Assembly: GCA_019359435.1 (NCBI GenBank)
Contig: JAHHHI010000079.1
Location: 23,733 to 87,732 of the forward strand
Source of the DNA: Kaiparowitsia implicata GSE-PSE-MK54-09C
GTDB lineage: Bacteria > Cyanobacteriota > Cyanobacteriia > Elainellales > Elainellaceae
Direction of reading: 5' to 3'
Length of the DNA: 64,000 nucleotides
Shown here: positions 9,013-16,976 of the stretch, piece after piece
How positions within the stretch are numbered: the first letter of the stretch is position 1
How the letters are laid out: the number at the start of each line of letters is the position of its first letter
The notes under the pieces: generated by a model
Seen by the model: only the letters and a program-made list of their open reading frames with translations
Told to the model about the DNA's origin: nothing
Database searches by the model: none
Position numbers and translations under genes: made by a program

Positions 9013-9134
9013 GTCAGTTCGGGTTAAGGGGGTTTTGGGGCACCGCGCGACGCGCGGTGCCCCAAAACCCTCAATGTGCCGTGCGCACCGCGCACGGCAC
9101 ATTGAGGGTTTGAGCTTATCCCGAACTCAGGTTA
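9013..9134. repeat. Double-hairpin repeat, copy A
   Basis: Two adjacent perfect hairpins, each with a 19-bp stem and a 3-base loop: 9030-9048 with 9052-9070, and 9068-9086 with 9090-9108 (they share CCC at 9068-9070). The pair is enclosed by imperfect outer arms (TCAGTTCGGGTTAAG at 9014-9028 and CTTATCCCGAACTCA at 9115-9129). A second copy is at 59878-60004, with relics at 318-376 and 7429-7498. Confidence 0.85.
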
Positions 9135-9215
9135 GGTATTTGACGAATAGCACGCTATCCTTCTCGCTAGACGCGTGTGGGACATGGAGAGATCCAGGCG
9201 TTTCTTGTCGCCTTT

Positions 9216-9344
9216 TAGGGCGTGTCATCACTTCCAACCAAACGCCTGATGCTATGAGCGTTGCCACGCCCGACCCAAAAACTAGGCTAGGGGCTGTGAC
9301 TGTTGATTTCTGGGATGTCAGAGGCTAATGGATGACAGCCCCTA
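9216..9344 (+). repeat. MITE-like element, copy 3 (129 bp)
   Basis: Full forward copy from TAGGGCGTGTCATCA to GATGACAGCCCCTA. It is followed at once by the 16-bp perfect palindrome GCCTTGGCGCCAAGGC (9345-9360), which is not part of the other copies. Confidence 0.85.
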
Positions 9345-9749
9345 GCCTTGGCGCCAAGGCTGAAACGTTTGGGGACGGTGGGCGGGCGAGAACTCTGCAA
9401 GTCCAACCAGAGAAAAATGCCGGGCATATTGGCATGTTCGAGTTCGCCAAGGCGGTCAGTGTTGTGGAACCCTTGCCACAAAAGAGTTGCACCTTAACGG
9501 GTGACAAGAGGACTCAACGCCATACGGTACAAAGTTTTAGGAGAATAGAGGGGCAAAAAATAGGGAGCCTTAGTGCAGCTCCCCTCAACCAATATGTTCC
9601 CCACAGTTTAGCAAACCACCCTTCGCATCCACCTCACTGTTGTTATTGCTACAGGCCCAACCGCAGGTCAAGCTCTCGGTGTTAGCCAGCGTCTTTCCCC
9701 AGCCGATTCAGTCTCAATAGCTCGGTCTGAGATACCAGCTAGAGCCGGT

Positions 9750-10139
9750 TTAACTGGGCTGATTGGTTAAACCGCCGTTGGCTTGAGGCAGCAGTTGCTC
9801 CATGTGCTGGAGCAGGTCTTTCATCTTAAAGGGTTTGTTGAGCCAGCCGTTGGCGAGGGGTTGCACGGCCTGGGCCTCTGGAGAGTGAGTCAGGCGGGCG
9901 GTGACCACTAGCACGGGGCAGGTGATGTGCTGCGATCGCAGTTCCTGCAACACCTGCTGACCGCTCATGCCCGGCAGCCCCAGATCAAGCAGCACTAGAT
10001 TAAACTCACGGCTCAAGGCTGCCTCTAGGGCAGCGTTACCGTTGCTGACCACAGCGGTGTTATAGCCAGCGTTGTGCAGCCCTTTTTGCATAAATGCGGC
10101 AATCTTGGCCTCATCTTCGACAATCAAAACGTGATACAT
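9750..10139 (-). CDS. Single-domain response regulator (receiver only)
   Basis: 129 residues forming one CheY-like receiver domain. The acidic pair E8-D9, phosphoacceptor D52 (Leu-Leu-Asp-Leu-Gly-Leu-Pro-Gly) and the Lys of Asn-Lys-Pro-Phe near residue 103 are present; the switch Thr lies in Val-Thr-Ala-Arg. No output domain follows: the frame ends after a short Gly/Asn/Gln tail. It resembles the receiver of the OmpR-type regulator encoded just upstream (10286-10954), so it may be a truncated duplicate or a phosphate sink for the same kinase (inference). It is the third gene of a leftward kinase-regulator-receiver set. Confidence 0.85.
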   Translation of the reverse strand: MYHVLIVEDEAKIAAFMQKGLHNAGYNTAVVSNGNAALEAALSREFNLVLLDLGLPGMSGQQVLQELRSQHITCPVLVVTARLTHSPEAQAVQPLANGWLNKPFKMKDLLQHMEQLLPQANGGLTNQPS

Positions 10140-10285
10140 GCACGATTCCCAGGTTGGTGCTGGGCTCTCCCCACAGCTACACCCCCATAGAACACCAAAA
10201 CTATAAGGGGCGTCTAAGCCAGAGATGAAATTTTTCTTAGATTCTGACCCACCCTTACCCCTCTCGGTCGGGGATTTTACGGGGC

Positions 10286-10954
10286 CTATCGGGTGAAGCG
10301 ATAGCCCATGCCGCGCACGGTCTCAATGGCGTGGCTACCCAGCTTTTTGCGCAGGTAGCCGACGTACACGTCCACCACGTTTGACCCCGGCTCGTAGTCG
10401 TAGCCCCAGACCAGATCGAGCAGGTGCTGGCGGCTGAGCACCTGATCGGCATTGCGCATAAAGGTTTCGAGCAGGGTAAACTCGCGGGCCGACAGGTCAA
10501 CAGGCTGCCCGCCCAGCCGCAGCCGCCGGGTGCGCAGATCTAGGGCAATATCGCCCTGGGTTAGCACCGTAGGGCTGTGGTCGGCGGGAGTACTGGGGTT
10601 GCGCAGGCGGGCGCGAATGCGGGCCAGCAACTCTTCAAAGCGAAAGGGTTTTGTCAGGTAGTCGTCGGCTCCGAGCTCAAAGCCCGCCACCTTGTCGTCA
10701 ATGCCGCTGCGGGCGGTGAGAATGATCACTGGAGCCTGAAAGCCCTGGCCGCGCAGATCTTTGAGCACATCCAGGCCGTTTTGCCCCGGCAAGCCTAGGT
10801 CGAGCAGCAGCAGATCGACATTGCCGTCGAGGGCGATCGCCGTCGCATCGGCCCCGCTGCTGGCCGGGGTGGTGGTGTAGCCGCTGGCCTGTAGCCCCTT
10901 TTCTAAGAAGGTGGTGATGCGCGACTCGTCTTCGACAATGAGAATGTGGGTCAT
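10286..10954 (-). CDS. OmpR/PhoB-family response regulator
   Basis: 222 residues: receiver domain (about 1-118) with E8-D9, a phosphoacceptor Asp in Leu-Leu-Asp-Leu-Gly-Leu-Pro-Gly, Thr in Leu-Thr-Ala-Arg and Lys in Thr-Lys-Pro-Phe; then a winged-helix domain (about 128-220) with Leu-Ser-x-x-Glu-Phe, a recognition-helix region (Asn-Val-Val-Asp-Val-Tyr-Val) and a terminal Gly-Met-Gly-Tyr-Arg-Phe. It overlaps the stop of the upstream kinase by 4 bp (ATGA), a clear sign of translational coupling, so the two form a cognate pair. It most resembles CopR/QseB-like members; the signal is unknown. Confidence 0.92.
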   Translation of the reverse strand: MTHILIVEDESRITTFLEKGLQASGYTTTPASSGADATAIALDGNVDLLLLDLGLPGQNGLDVLKDLRGQGFQAPVIILTARSGIDDKVAGFELGADDYLTKPFRFEELLARIRARLRNPSTPADHSPTVLTQGDIALDLRTRRLRLGGQPVDLSAREFTLLETFMRNADQVLSRQHLLDLVWGYDYEPGSNVVDVYVGYLRKKLGSHAIETVRGMGYRFTR

Positions 10955-12414
10955 GCGGCCCGCTCCTGTTGGGGAAGATCTAGGGGAATTACCAGGGTGA
11001 AGGTGGAGCCTACCCCCGGCTGGCTGACTAGCTCAATGCTGCCAGAGTGGCTGTCGGCAATGGTTTTGACAATGGCCAGCCCTAGCCCCGCCCCCTCGGA
11101 CTGACGGTAGGTGTTGGCGGCGCGGGCAAAACGATCAAAAATGCGGGTTTGGTCGGCGAGGGCAATGCCCTCCCCCGTGTCGCGCACCCAAAACCGCACC
11201 TGGCTGCCCAGGGTGGCCGACCCCAGCTCGATGGTGTCGGCGGGCTGGGTGTGCTGGGCCGCGTTTTTAGCCAGGTTGACCAGGGCCCCGGTTAGGCGCT
11301 GGCGATCGCCCACCAGCACCCCCCGCCCCAGGCTGCCCAAGCGCCACTGGCGATCGGCCAGCACCGACACCTTGGCGAAAATTTCTTCGGTAAAGGCCGC
11401 GACCGGGATGGTTTCGAGCTGCAAAAAGTTGGGCTGGTCGGCCTGGGCCAGCAGCAGCAGGTCGTTGGTAAAGCGGCTCATGCGCTCAATTTCATCCATC
11501 ACCAGCGAGAGGGTAGCGGCCCGATCGGCTGGGTCGTCGCCCATGACTTCGAGATGACCCTGAATAATGGTGAGGGGGGTAAACAGCTCGTGGCCCGCGT
11601 CGTTGATAAAGTTGCGCTGGCTCTCAAAGGCGCTCTGTACCCGGTTCATCATGGCGTTGAAGGTGGCGGCCAGCTCCGACAGTTCCCCCGAACCGGCCAC
11701 CTCTAGGCGGCGCGACAGATCGGCTTCGTTGATGGAGCGAGCCGTAACCGCCAGCTGCTGCACTGGCTTGAGCAACTGCTGGCTAGCCAACCAGGCCAGC
11801 AAAAACGAGAGCAGCACCACCCCGATGGCCACCTTGGTAAACACGTAGACGCTGGCCAAGGCTTCAGTCCGCTCTCCGGCAGAGAGGTGGGCCGCGACAA
11901 AGACCCCTCGGGGAATATCGTTGGTTTCAAGCACATAGGTTTTATAGAGCACGCTGCCGACCTTGGGGTTGGCAACGGTGACTTTACCATCGGTGGTGTC
12001 AGTCAGCGTTGCCCACTGCTGCCCTAGCTCAGACGCTGGACGAATCACCTCTGGTAGCGCACCAGGGTTAGCGCGAAAAAACTTGCCGTTTAAGAAGACC
12101 AGGTGGTAGTTGTCATCTTGGGGAATTGTCTCTGAGAGAAAAGTTTCGACAAAGGCTTCTAACTCTACATCGCTCTCAGGGGTAACGGCATCCCAGGCTT
12201 GGTAGGTGTCCTCAAATTTGTCTAGCTCTTCTTCAAGATCGGCCTGTACCCGCTGGTCTACCTGCAAAAATAGCAGGGCGCGAAAGATCGGCACGGCTAC
12301 CCCCACCGCCGCCAGCATAGTAAGAGCGTAGAGCAGCAAAATGCGGGTGCGCGTTTCGCCTAGCAGGCGCTGCCAGGCGCCTTTGAGGGGTATAGACGGG
12401 TATACGGTGGACAT
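10951..12414 (-). CDS. Membrane sensor histidine kinase (HAMP-HisKA-HATPase)
   Basis: About 487 residues counted from the ATG at 12414 (an in-frame TTG lies six codons upstream). TM1 near residues 25-45, a periplasmic sensor region of about 150 residues with no recognised domain, TM2 near 195-215, then HAMP. The H-box reads Ala-Gly-His-Glu-Leu-Phe-Thr-Pro-Leu, the N-box Asn-Leu-Ala-Lys-Asn-Ala, G1 Asp-Thr-Gly-Glu-Gly-Ile and G2 Gly-Ala-Gly-Leu-Gly-Leu. All catalytic motifs are intact. Its stop overlaps the regulator start. It is transcribed away from the glycosyltransferase cluster that begins at 13017, so it may control that cluster (inference from position). Confidence 0.92.
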   Translation of the reverse strand: MSTVYPSIPLKGAWQRLLGETRTRILLLYALTMLAAVGVAVPIFRALLFLQVDQRVQADLEEELDKFEDTYQAWDAVTPESDVELEAFVETFLSETIPQDDNYHLVFLNGKFFRANPGALPEVIRPASELGQQWATLTDTTDGKVTVANPKVGSVLYKTYVLETNDIPRGVFVAAHLSAGERTEALASVYVFTKVAIGVVLLSFLLAWLASQQLLKPVQQLAVTARSINEADLSRRLEVAGSGELSELAATFNAMMNRVQSAFESQRNFINDAGHELFTPLTIIQGHLEVMGDDPADRAATLSLVMDEIERMSRFTNDLLLLAQADQPNFLQLETIPVAAFTEEIFAKVSVLADRQWRLGSLGRGVLVGDRQRLTGALVNLAKNAAQHTQPADTIELGSATLGSQVRFWVRDTGEGIALADQTRIFDRFARAANTYRQSEGAGLGLAIVKTIADSHSGSIELVSQPGVGSTFTLVIPLDLPQQERAA

Positions 12415-13016
12415 AAAAACAGGACTTTTCAAGACCTTATTTCTGTTAGGAGAGAATGAAGCAACAACCTAATTTTATGAGCAGATTTTATGGCTACAAA
12501 TAAATCTATCGCTGGCTTAGTTAGGCCAGTTTGCAGAATGGACTTAATTCCAGTTTGCAGAATGGACTTAATTGGAAATAATATTGGTCACGCTACAGGT
12601 GGTGCCAAAGCTAGGATAATTATCTTGACAGGTTCTACCTATAGCGTGGCCTCTTGTAACCGACAAAGTCTAGTGATTACGATCGGCCGAATCAGTCGGC
12701 CGACTGATTGATAATCTGTAATGGCGTAATTCAAGATTAAAAGTGTCAGGTGTGGCAGCCCTATCTAGGACAAGCACGTATCTATTGTGGTTTATCCTAA
12801 ATTTTTAGTCGAGAAGATCAGACTGTGGACACGTACGCAATTGGCCCATGGCTACCAGGGCAACTTTGGTCAGTTAAGAAGGCTCTCATGTGAATCCCAT
12901 GATTCCTCATTAAGTGGTTCTCATAAACGCTTCATGCAGGCCTTACAAAAACCAGAGAGAGTGGTGTTAATGGAACGCACACCATTGACGGCATTCCTTA
13001 TCTGGAGAACTCCATC
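12415..13016. promoter_or_regulatory. Divergent control region of the kinase operon and the glycan cluster
   Basis: About 600 bp between divergent transcription units. It contains a 24-bp unit repeated twice in tandem at 12526-12549 and 12550-12573 (unit begins CCAGTTTGCAGAATGG) and the perfect 20-bp palindrome AATCAGTCGGCCGACTGATT at 12690-12709. Either could be a regulator binding site. The GGAGA at 13004-13008 is the ribosome binding site of the next gene. Confidence 0.45.
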
Positions 13017-14255
13017 ATGCGTGTATTGGTCTATTCCCACGATGCCTTTGGGCTGGGCAACATTCGCCGCATGGTGGCGATTTGTGACTATCTGCTGAAG
13101 GCGCTGCCGGGTCTGTCGATTTTGGTGGTGTCGGGCTCTCCGGCACTGCACCAGCTGCGGCTGCCTGCCGGACTCGACTACGTCAAGCTGCCCTGCCTAG
13201 GGCGCGATGAAGTAGGCAACTTGGGCGTGCGGTTTTTGAATACTGAGGTGGCAGAGACGGTGCAGCTGCGATCGCAGCTAATCCGCACCGTGGCTGCCCA
13301 CTTCCAGCCCGATGCGGTGCTAGTCGATAAGAAACCCGACGGCTTGAAAAGCGAACTCCAGGCCACCCTAGACGACCTCCAGCGCTACCGCCCTGACACC
13401 CGCAAAATCCTGCTGCTGCGCGACATTCTCGACAGCCCAGAGGCTACCGTAGCCCAGTGGCAACACCACAACTACTACACCACCGCCGAAACCCACTACG
13501 ACCAGGTATGGGTCGTCGGCAGTCCCGACATCTTTGATGCGCCGACGGCCTACCAGTTTCCGCCCGCGCTGCGGGCCAAGACTCGCTTTACCGGCTACGT
13601 GCGCCGGGGCTGCGGCCAGCGCAGTGCCTTAGAGGTGCGCCAGACTCTGGGGCTGAGCGCCACTGACCCGCTGGTGCTGGTCACCCCCGGCGGCGGCGGC
13701 GACGGCGACCACCTGCTGACCACCTATCTGCAAACCCTAGCTCTGCTGCCCCCCGACGCCAAGCCCACTAGCCTTGTAATTGGCGGCCCAGAGCTGCCCG
13801 CCGACAAAAAGCCCGCCCTGATGGCGCAGATAGAGGCCAATCCGCACACCCACTGGCTCGACTACACCGACGACCTGGCCAGCTATATGGTGGCCGCCGA
13901 TGCGGTGGTGTCGATGGGAGGCTACAACACCGTGTGCGAAATTTTGTCGCTGGGCAAGCGGGCGATCGTGGTGCCCCGCACCGAACCCGTGCAGGAGCAG
14001 TGGATACGGGCAGAACGCATGGCTGAGATGGGCCTGTTTCAAGCAATTCACCCCGGCCAGCTGACCCCCGAGGGGTTGAGGCAGGCGCTGCTGTCTCAGC
14101 TCGCCGCCACTACCCGACCGCCCTCGACTCAGCTCGACATGGACGCTCTGCCCCGCATTACCAACCTGCTGCTGGGGCTGCTGCGCCCTGAGCCCAGCTG
14201 TTTTGAGCTACCGATTCGCTCCCGTTCGTTTCCTAACGTTGAGGTCGCCGTCTGA
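13017..14255 (+). CDS. COG4671-type (MurG-like) glycosyltransferase, paralogue 1
   Basis: 412 residues, GT-B fold, of the predicted glycosyltransferase group related to MurG. The N-terminus has a Tyr-Ser-His-Asp-x-x-Gly-Leu-Gly-Asn loop; the C-terminal donor-binding half has Thr-Pro-Gly-Gly-Gly-Gly-Asp-Gly near residue 225 and Ser-Met-Gly-Gly-Tyr-Asn-Thr near residue 300. A GGAGA 8 bases upstream fixes the start. Its TGA overlaps the next ATG by one base (14253-14257), so it is coupled to paralogue 2. It is the most diverged of the three tandem paralogues and first gene of the cluster. Sugar and acceptor are unknown; a soluble cytoplasmic or membrane-associated enzyme is expected. Confidence 0.82.
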   Translation: MRVLVYSHDAFGLGNIRRMVAICDYLLKALPGLSILVVSGSPALHQLRLPAGLDYVKLPCLGRDEVGNLGVRFLNTEVAETVQLRSQLIRTVAAHFQPDAVLVDKKPDGLKSELQATLDDLQRYRPDTRKILLLRDILDSPEATVAQWQHHNYYTTAETHYDQVWVVGSPDIFDAPTAYQFPPALRAKTRFTGYVRRGCGQRSALEVRQTLGLSATDPLVLVTPGGGGDGDHLLTTYLQTLALLPPDAKPTSLVIGGPELPADKKPALMAQIEANPHTHWLDYTDDLASYMVAADAVVSMGGYNTVCEILSLGKRAIVVPRTEPVQEQWIRAERMAEMGLFQAIHPGQLTPEGLRQALLSQLAATTRPPSTQLDMDALPRITNLLLGLLRPEPSCFELPIRSRSFPNVEVAV

Positions 14256-15430
14256 TGAAAAAGCAAAAGCTGCTGTTTTATTGCCAACACATTTTGGGCA
14301 TTGGCCACCTGATTCGCAGTATGGAAATTGTGCGCGGACTGCTGGCCGACTTTGAGATTTGCTTCGTTAATGGCGGGCGGGTAGTGGAAGATTTCCCCAT
14401 TCCGGCGGAAGTGCAGGTGGTGAATTTACCAGCGATCGCCACCGATACTGAATTTCAAGCCCTGCGGGCGATCGACCCTGACCAAGATTTAGAAGCTGTC
14501 TTCGTCACCCGCACATCCATGTTGCTGGATTTAGTTGATCGCTTTCAGCCTGATCTGCTGGTGATTGAGCTGTTTCCCTTTGGGCGGCGGCGGTTTTCGA
14601 CTGAGCTAATTCCCTGTATTGAAAAGGTTAAAGCTAGCGGCGCAAAGGTGGTGTGCAGCCTGCGCGATATTGTAGTCACCAAGCAAGACCAGGCCCGCCA
14701 CGAAGCCAAAATCTGCCGCCTGATGAACCAGTATTTTGACCTGCTGCTGATCCACGGCGACCCCAGCTTTCAGCCGCTGGAGCTGAGCTTTTCGCGGGTG
14801 CGAGACCTGCAATGCCCGGTGGCCTACACCGGCTACGTGGTGCAAGAGACGGCGGTCGGTGGCGAGACCCCGCTGGTTGACCCAGACCGGCCTCTAATTT
14901 TGACCAGCGTGGGCGGCGGGCGCTTTGGCCACGAGCTGCTGTTTAGCGTGGTCGAGGCGGCGCATTATCTGGCGCATCTGCCCCACCAGATGCTGGTCTT
15001 CACCGGGCCGTTTTGCCCGCCCGAGGTGTTTGCCGAGCTAGAGGCCAGCGCGGCCCAGCGCCCCAATGTGCTGCTCCAGCGCTACACGCCCAACCTGCTG
15101 GCCTACATGCACCAGGCCGATCTGTCGATCAGCATGGCGGGCTACAACACCACCATGAATGTGCTGACCAGCGGCGTGCGGGCCATGGTGCTGCCCTTCA
15201 CCGGCAACGACGACCAAGAGCAAACCCTGCGGGCTAAGCGGCTGGAGGAGTTGGGCATAGTGCGGGTGATTCGCCCCGACGATTTGCGCCCCGAGCAACT
15301 GGCCCAGGGGGTGATGACCTGTTTGCAGCAGGGGCCTGGGGGGCGATCGTTCGATTTTGGCGGAGTGGAGAAGACCGCTGGTTATTTAAGGGATTTGGCC
15401 TACGAAAGCGTTGGCACGCCCGTCGCGTGA
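14255..15430 (+). CDS. COG4671-type (MurG-like) glycosyltransferase, paralogue 2
   Basis: 391 residues, same family as the genes on both sides. Shared landmarks: Tyr-Cys-Gln-His-Ile-Leu-Gly-Ile-Gly-His-Leu-Ile-Arg-Ser at the N-terminus, Cys-Ser-Leu-Arg-Asp-Ile near 130, Tyr-Thr-Gly-Tyr-Val near 195, Ser-Val-Gly-Gly-Gly-Arg near 220 and Ser-Met-Ala-Gly-Tyr-Asn-Thr-Thr near 295. It is clearly closer to paralogue 3 than to paralogue 1. One base overlap with paralogue 1 implies joint translation. Function is inferred as sugar transfer during assembly of a glycan or glycolipid whose other enzymes are encoded downstream. Confidence 0.82.
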   Translation: MKKQKLLFYCQHILGIGHLIRSMEIVRGLLADFEICFVNGGRVVEDFPIPAEVQVVNLPAIATDTEFQALRAIDPDQDLEAVFVTRTSMLLDLVDRFQPDLLVIELFPFGRRRFSTELIPCIEKVKASGAKVVCSLRDIVVTKQDQARHEAKICRLMNQYFDLLLIHGDPSFQPLELSFSRVRDLQCPVAYTGYVVQETAVGGETPLVDPDRPLILTSVGGGRFGHELLFSVVEAAHYLAHLPHQMLVFTGPFCPPEVFAELEASAAQRPNVLLQRYTPNLLAYMHQADLSISMAGYNTTMNVLTSGVRAMVLPFTGNDDQEQTLRAKRLEELGIVRVIRPDDLRPEQLAQGVMTCLQQGPGGRSFDFGGVEKTAGYLRDLAYESVGTPVA

Positions 15431-15451
15431 GTTGTGCTCTGGATGAGACCC

Positions 15452-15540
15452 GATCCCCCCAGATTCTCGCAATCAAAAACTCATCCATTACCCCCCTTTT
15501 TAAGGGGGGCAGGGGGGATCTTCTAAAGCATCTGATCCAG
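15452..15540. repeat. G/C-block foldback repeat, copy 1
   Basis: GATCCCCCC at 15452-15460 pairs with GGGGGGATC at 15512-15520, and inside it CCCCCC pairs with GGGGGG across TTTTTAA. It aligns over about 90 bp with 21504-21600. Foldbacks of this type are common in cyanobacterial spacers. It separates glycosyltransferase paralogues 2 and 3. Confidence 0.75.
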
Positions 15541-15590
15541 TGAAATTTCCACGACCGAGAGATCTCCGGCGACGTTACCAAGAGGACTCG

Positions 15591-16880
15591 ATGAAAAAAA
15601 TCATGTTCTATAGCCAGCACCTGGCAGGTATTGGCCACCTGGTGCGCAGTACCGAAATTGTGCGCTGTTTGGCCCAGCAGTTTGAGGTTTATTTCGTCCA
15701 CGGTGGGCAGGCGGTGCCGGGGTTTCAGCTGCCCACTGGGGTCAGCGAAGTGCGTCTGCCGGGGCTGTATATGGAAGGGCCAGTGCTGAAAGTGGTGGAC
15801 GATTCGCAAGCGTTGGAGAAGGTGCAGGAACAGCGTCAGGCGCTGCTGTTGGCCGCCTTTGAGAGCATTCGCCCCGACTGCCTAATTACCGAGGGATTTC
15901 CGTTTAGCAAGCACACGTTGCGGTTTGAGCTGATTCCATTGCTGAAACACATTGAGGCCTCTGGCTACCCGACAAAGGTGGTGTGCTGCCTGCGCGACAT
16001 CATTATGACCCAGGCCATGACCGACAGCGTGCGAGCCAAAAAACAGGCCCGCACCTGCAAATGGATCAACCGCTACTACGACCTGATTTTGTACCATTCA
16101 GACGTCCAGTTACAGCGGCTAGAGGAAAATTTTTCAAGCCTAGACGAGCTGAATCCTGAGGTGTTTTATACGGGCTATGTGACTCAGTCCGAACCTGCCT
16201 CTGGGGAGCTAAGCGATGAGGATCGCCATTATTTGGGCCAGCCAGGGCCGAGCATTGTGGTGAGTGTGGGTGGCGGGCGGCATGGGTATGGGCTGCTGAA
16301 GGCGATCGCCGCCCTGGCCCCCGCCCTAGGGCAAAAAATCCCCCACAAAATCTACGCCTTCGCTGGCCCCTACCTGCCCGAGGCCGATCTGTTAATGCTT
16401 CAGGAACTGGCGGCGCATAGCCCAAATTTAGTCATTCGTCGCTTTACGTCCCGACTGATGGACTACCTGAAACAGGCCGATCTGTCGATTAGCCTAGGGG
16501 GCTACAACACGACGATGAATGTGCTGAAGACGGGGGTGCGATCGCTGATCTATCCCTCGCCTTCAGAGGATCAGTCGGGGGAGCAAACCCTACGCGCCCG
16601 CAAGCTCGAAAGCCTCGGCATTTTGACCGTGCTTACCGAGGCCGACTTAGCGGCTGAGCCACTGGCTCAGCACATTTCAAACGCGCTGAAAAAGTCCTAC
16701 CAAGCTCACACATTTAATCTAAACGGTGCTCAGATGGTGGCGCTGAAATTGCAGCAGTTTCTCGGTGGCGAGGCAGAATTAGCTGCGGCTGCGAAGAAAT
16801 TTACGACGCCAGAGGAACGTTTTTCATCTTCAGTTCATTCCCCAGATGGCCTGCCTGCGGTAGGAGCATTGCAGCGCTAA
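15591..16880 (+). CDS. COG4671-type (MurG-like) glycosyltransferase, paralogue 3
   Basis: 429 residues from the ATG at 15591, which follows AGAGGA at 15581-15586; the frame is open further upstream but that part is repeat-derived. N-terminus Tyr-Ser-Gln-His-Leu-Ala-Gly-Ile-Gly-His-Leu-Val-Arg-Ser, Ser-Val-Gly-Gly-Gly-Arg-His-Gly near residue 220, Ser-Leu-Gly-Gly-Tyr-Asn-Thr-Thr near 300, and Gly-Glu-Gln-Thr-Leu-Arg-Ala-Arg after it, all shared with paralogue 2. A 45-residue Ala/Ser-rich tail follows the catalytic domain and is absent from paralogue 2. Likely a sequentially acting sister enzyme of paralogue 2. Confidence 0.82.
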   Translation: MKKIMFYSQHLAGIGHLVRSTEIVRCLAQQFEVYFVHGGQAVPGFQLPTGVSEVRLPGLYMEGPVLKVVDDSQALEKVQEQRQALLLAAFESIRPDCLITEGFPFSKHTLRFELIPLLKHIEASGYPTKVVCCLRDIIMTQAMTDSVRAKKQARTCKWINRYYDLILYHSDVQLQRLEENFSSLDELNPEVFYTGYVTQSEPASGELSDEDRHYLGQPGPSIVVSVGGGRHGYGLLKAIAALAPALGQKIPHKIYAFAGPYLPEADLLMLQELAAHSPNLVIRRFTSRLMDYLKQADLSISLGGYNTTMNVLKTGVRSLIYPSPSEDQSGEQTLRARKLESLGILTVLTEADLAAEPLAQHISNALKKSYQAHTFNLNGAQMVALKLQQFLGGEAELAAAAKKFTTPEERFSSSVHSPDGLPAVGALQR

Positions 16881-16918
16881 TACCCCTGATGAACTGGTCT
16901 TTCAATCCACGGTTGGGT

Positions 16919-16935
16919 GGTGGGCGGTGCCCACC
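16919..16935. repeat. Short palindromic repeat (GGTGGGC-GCCCACC), copy 1
   Basis: A 7-bp perfect stem with a 3-base loop, followed by CTAC. The same unit recurs at 22850-22866, in both cases about 10-40 bp after a cluster gene. It is a common short repeat of cyanobacterial spacers. The open frame that runs through it upstream of the GT2 gene should not be counted as coding. Confidence 0.7.
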
Positions 16936-16976
16936 CTACGGGTAAGTCTTTTGATAGCTCAAATGGAGATAAAGCG

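Larger units (their letters stand above)
8818..9749. other. Long intergenic region rich in repeats
   Basis: It holds the double-hairpin repeat (9013-9134) and a MITE-like copy (9216-9344), annotated separately, plus the flippase promoter region near 8820-8950. The 9345-9749 part, downstream of the receiver protein, contains no ORF I can support; reading frames there run through the repeat. Confidence 0.6.

Noticed and set aside
12787..13098. 103-codon ORF running into the first COG4671 gene
   Set aside because: It is out of frame with the well-supported gene at 13017 and has no ribosome binding site or similarity.
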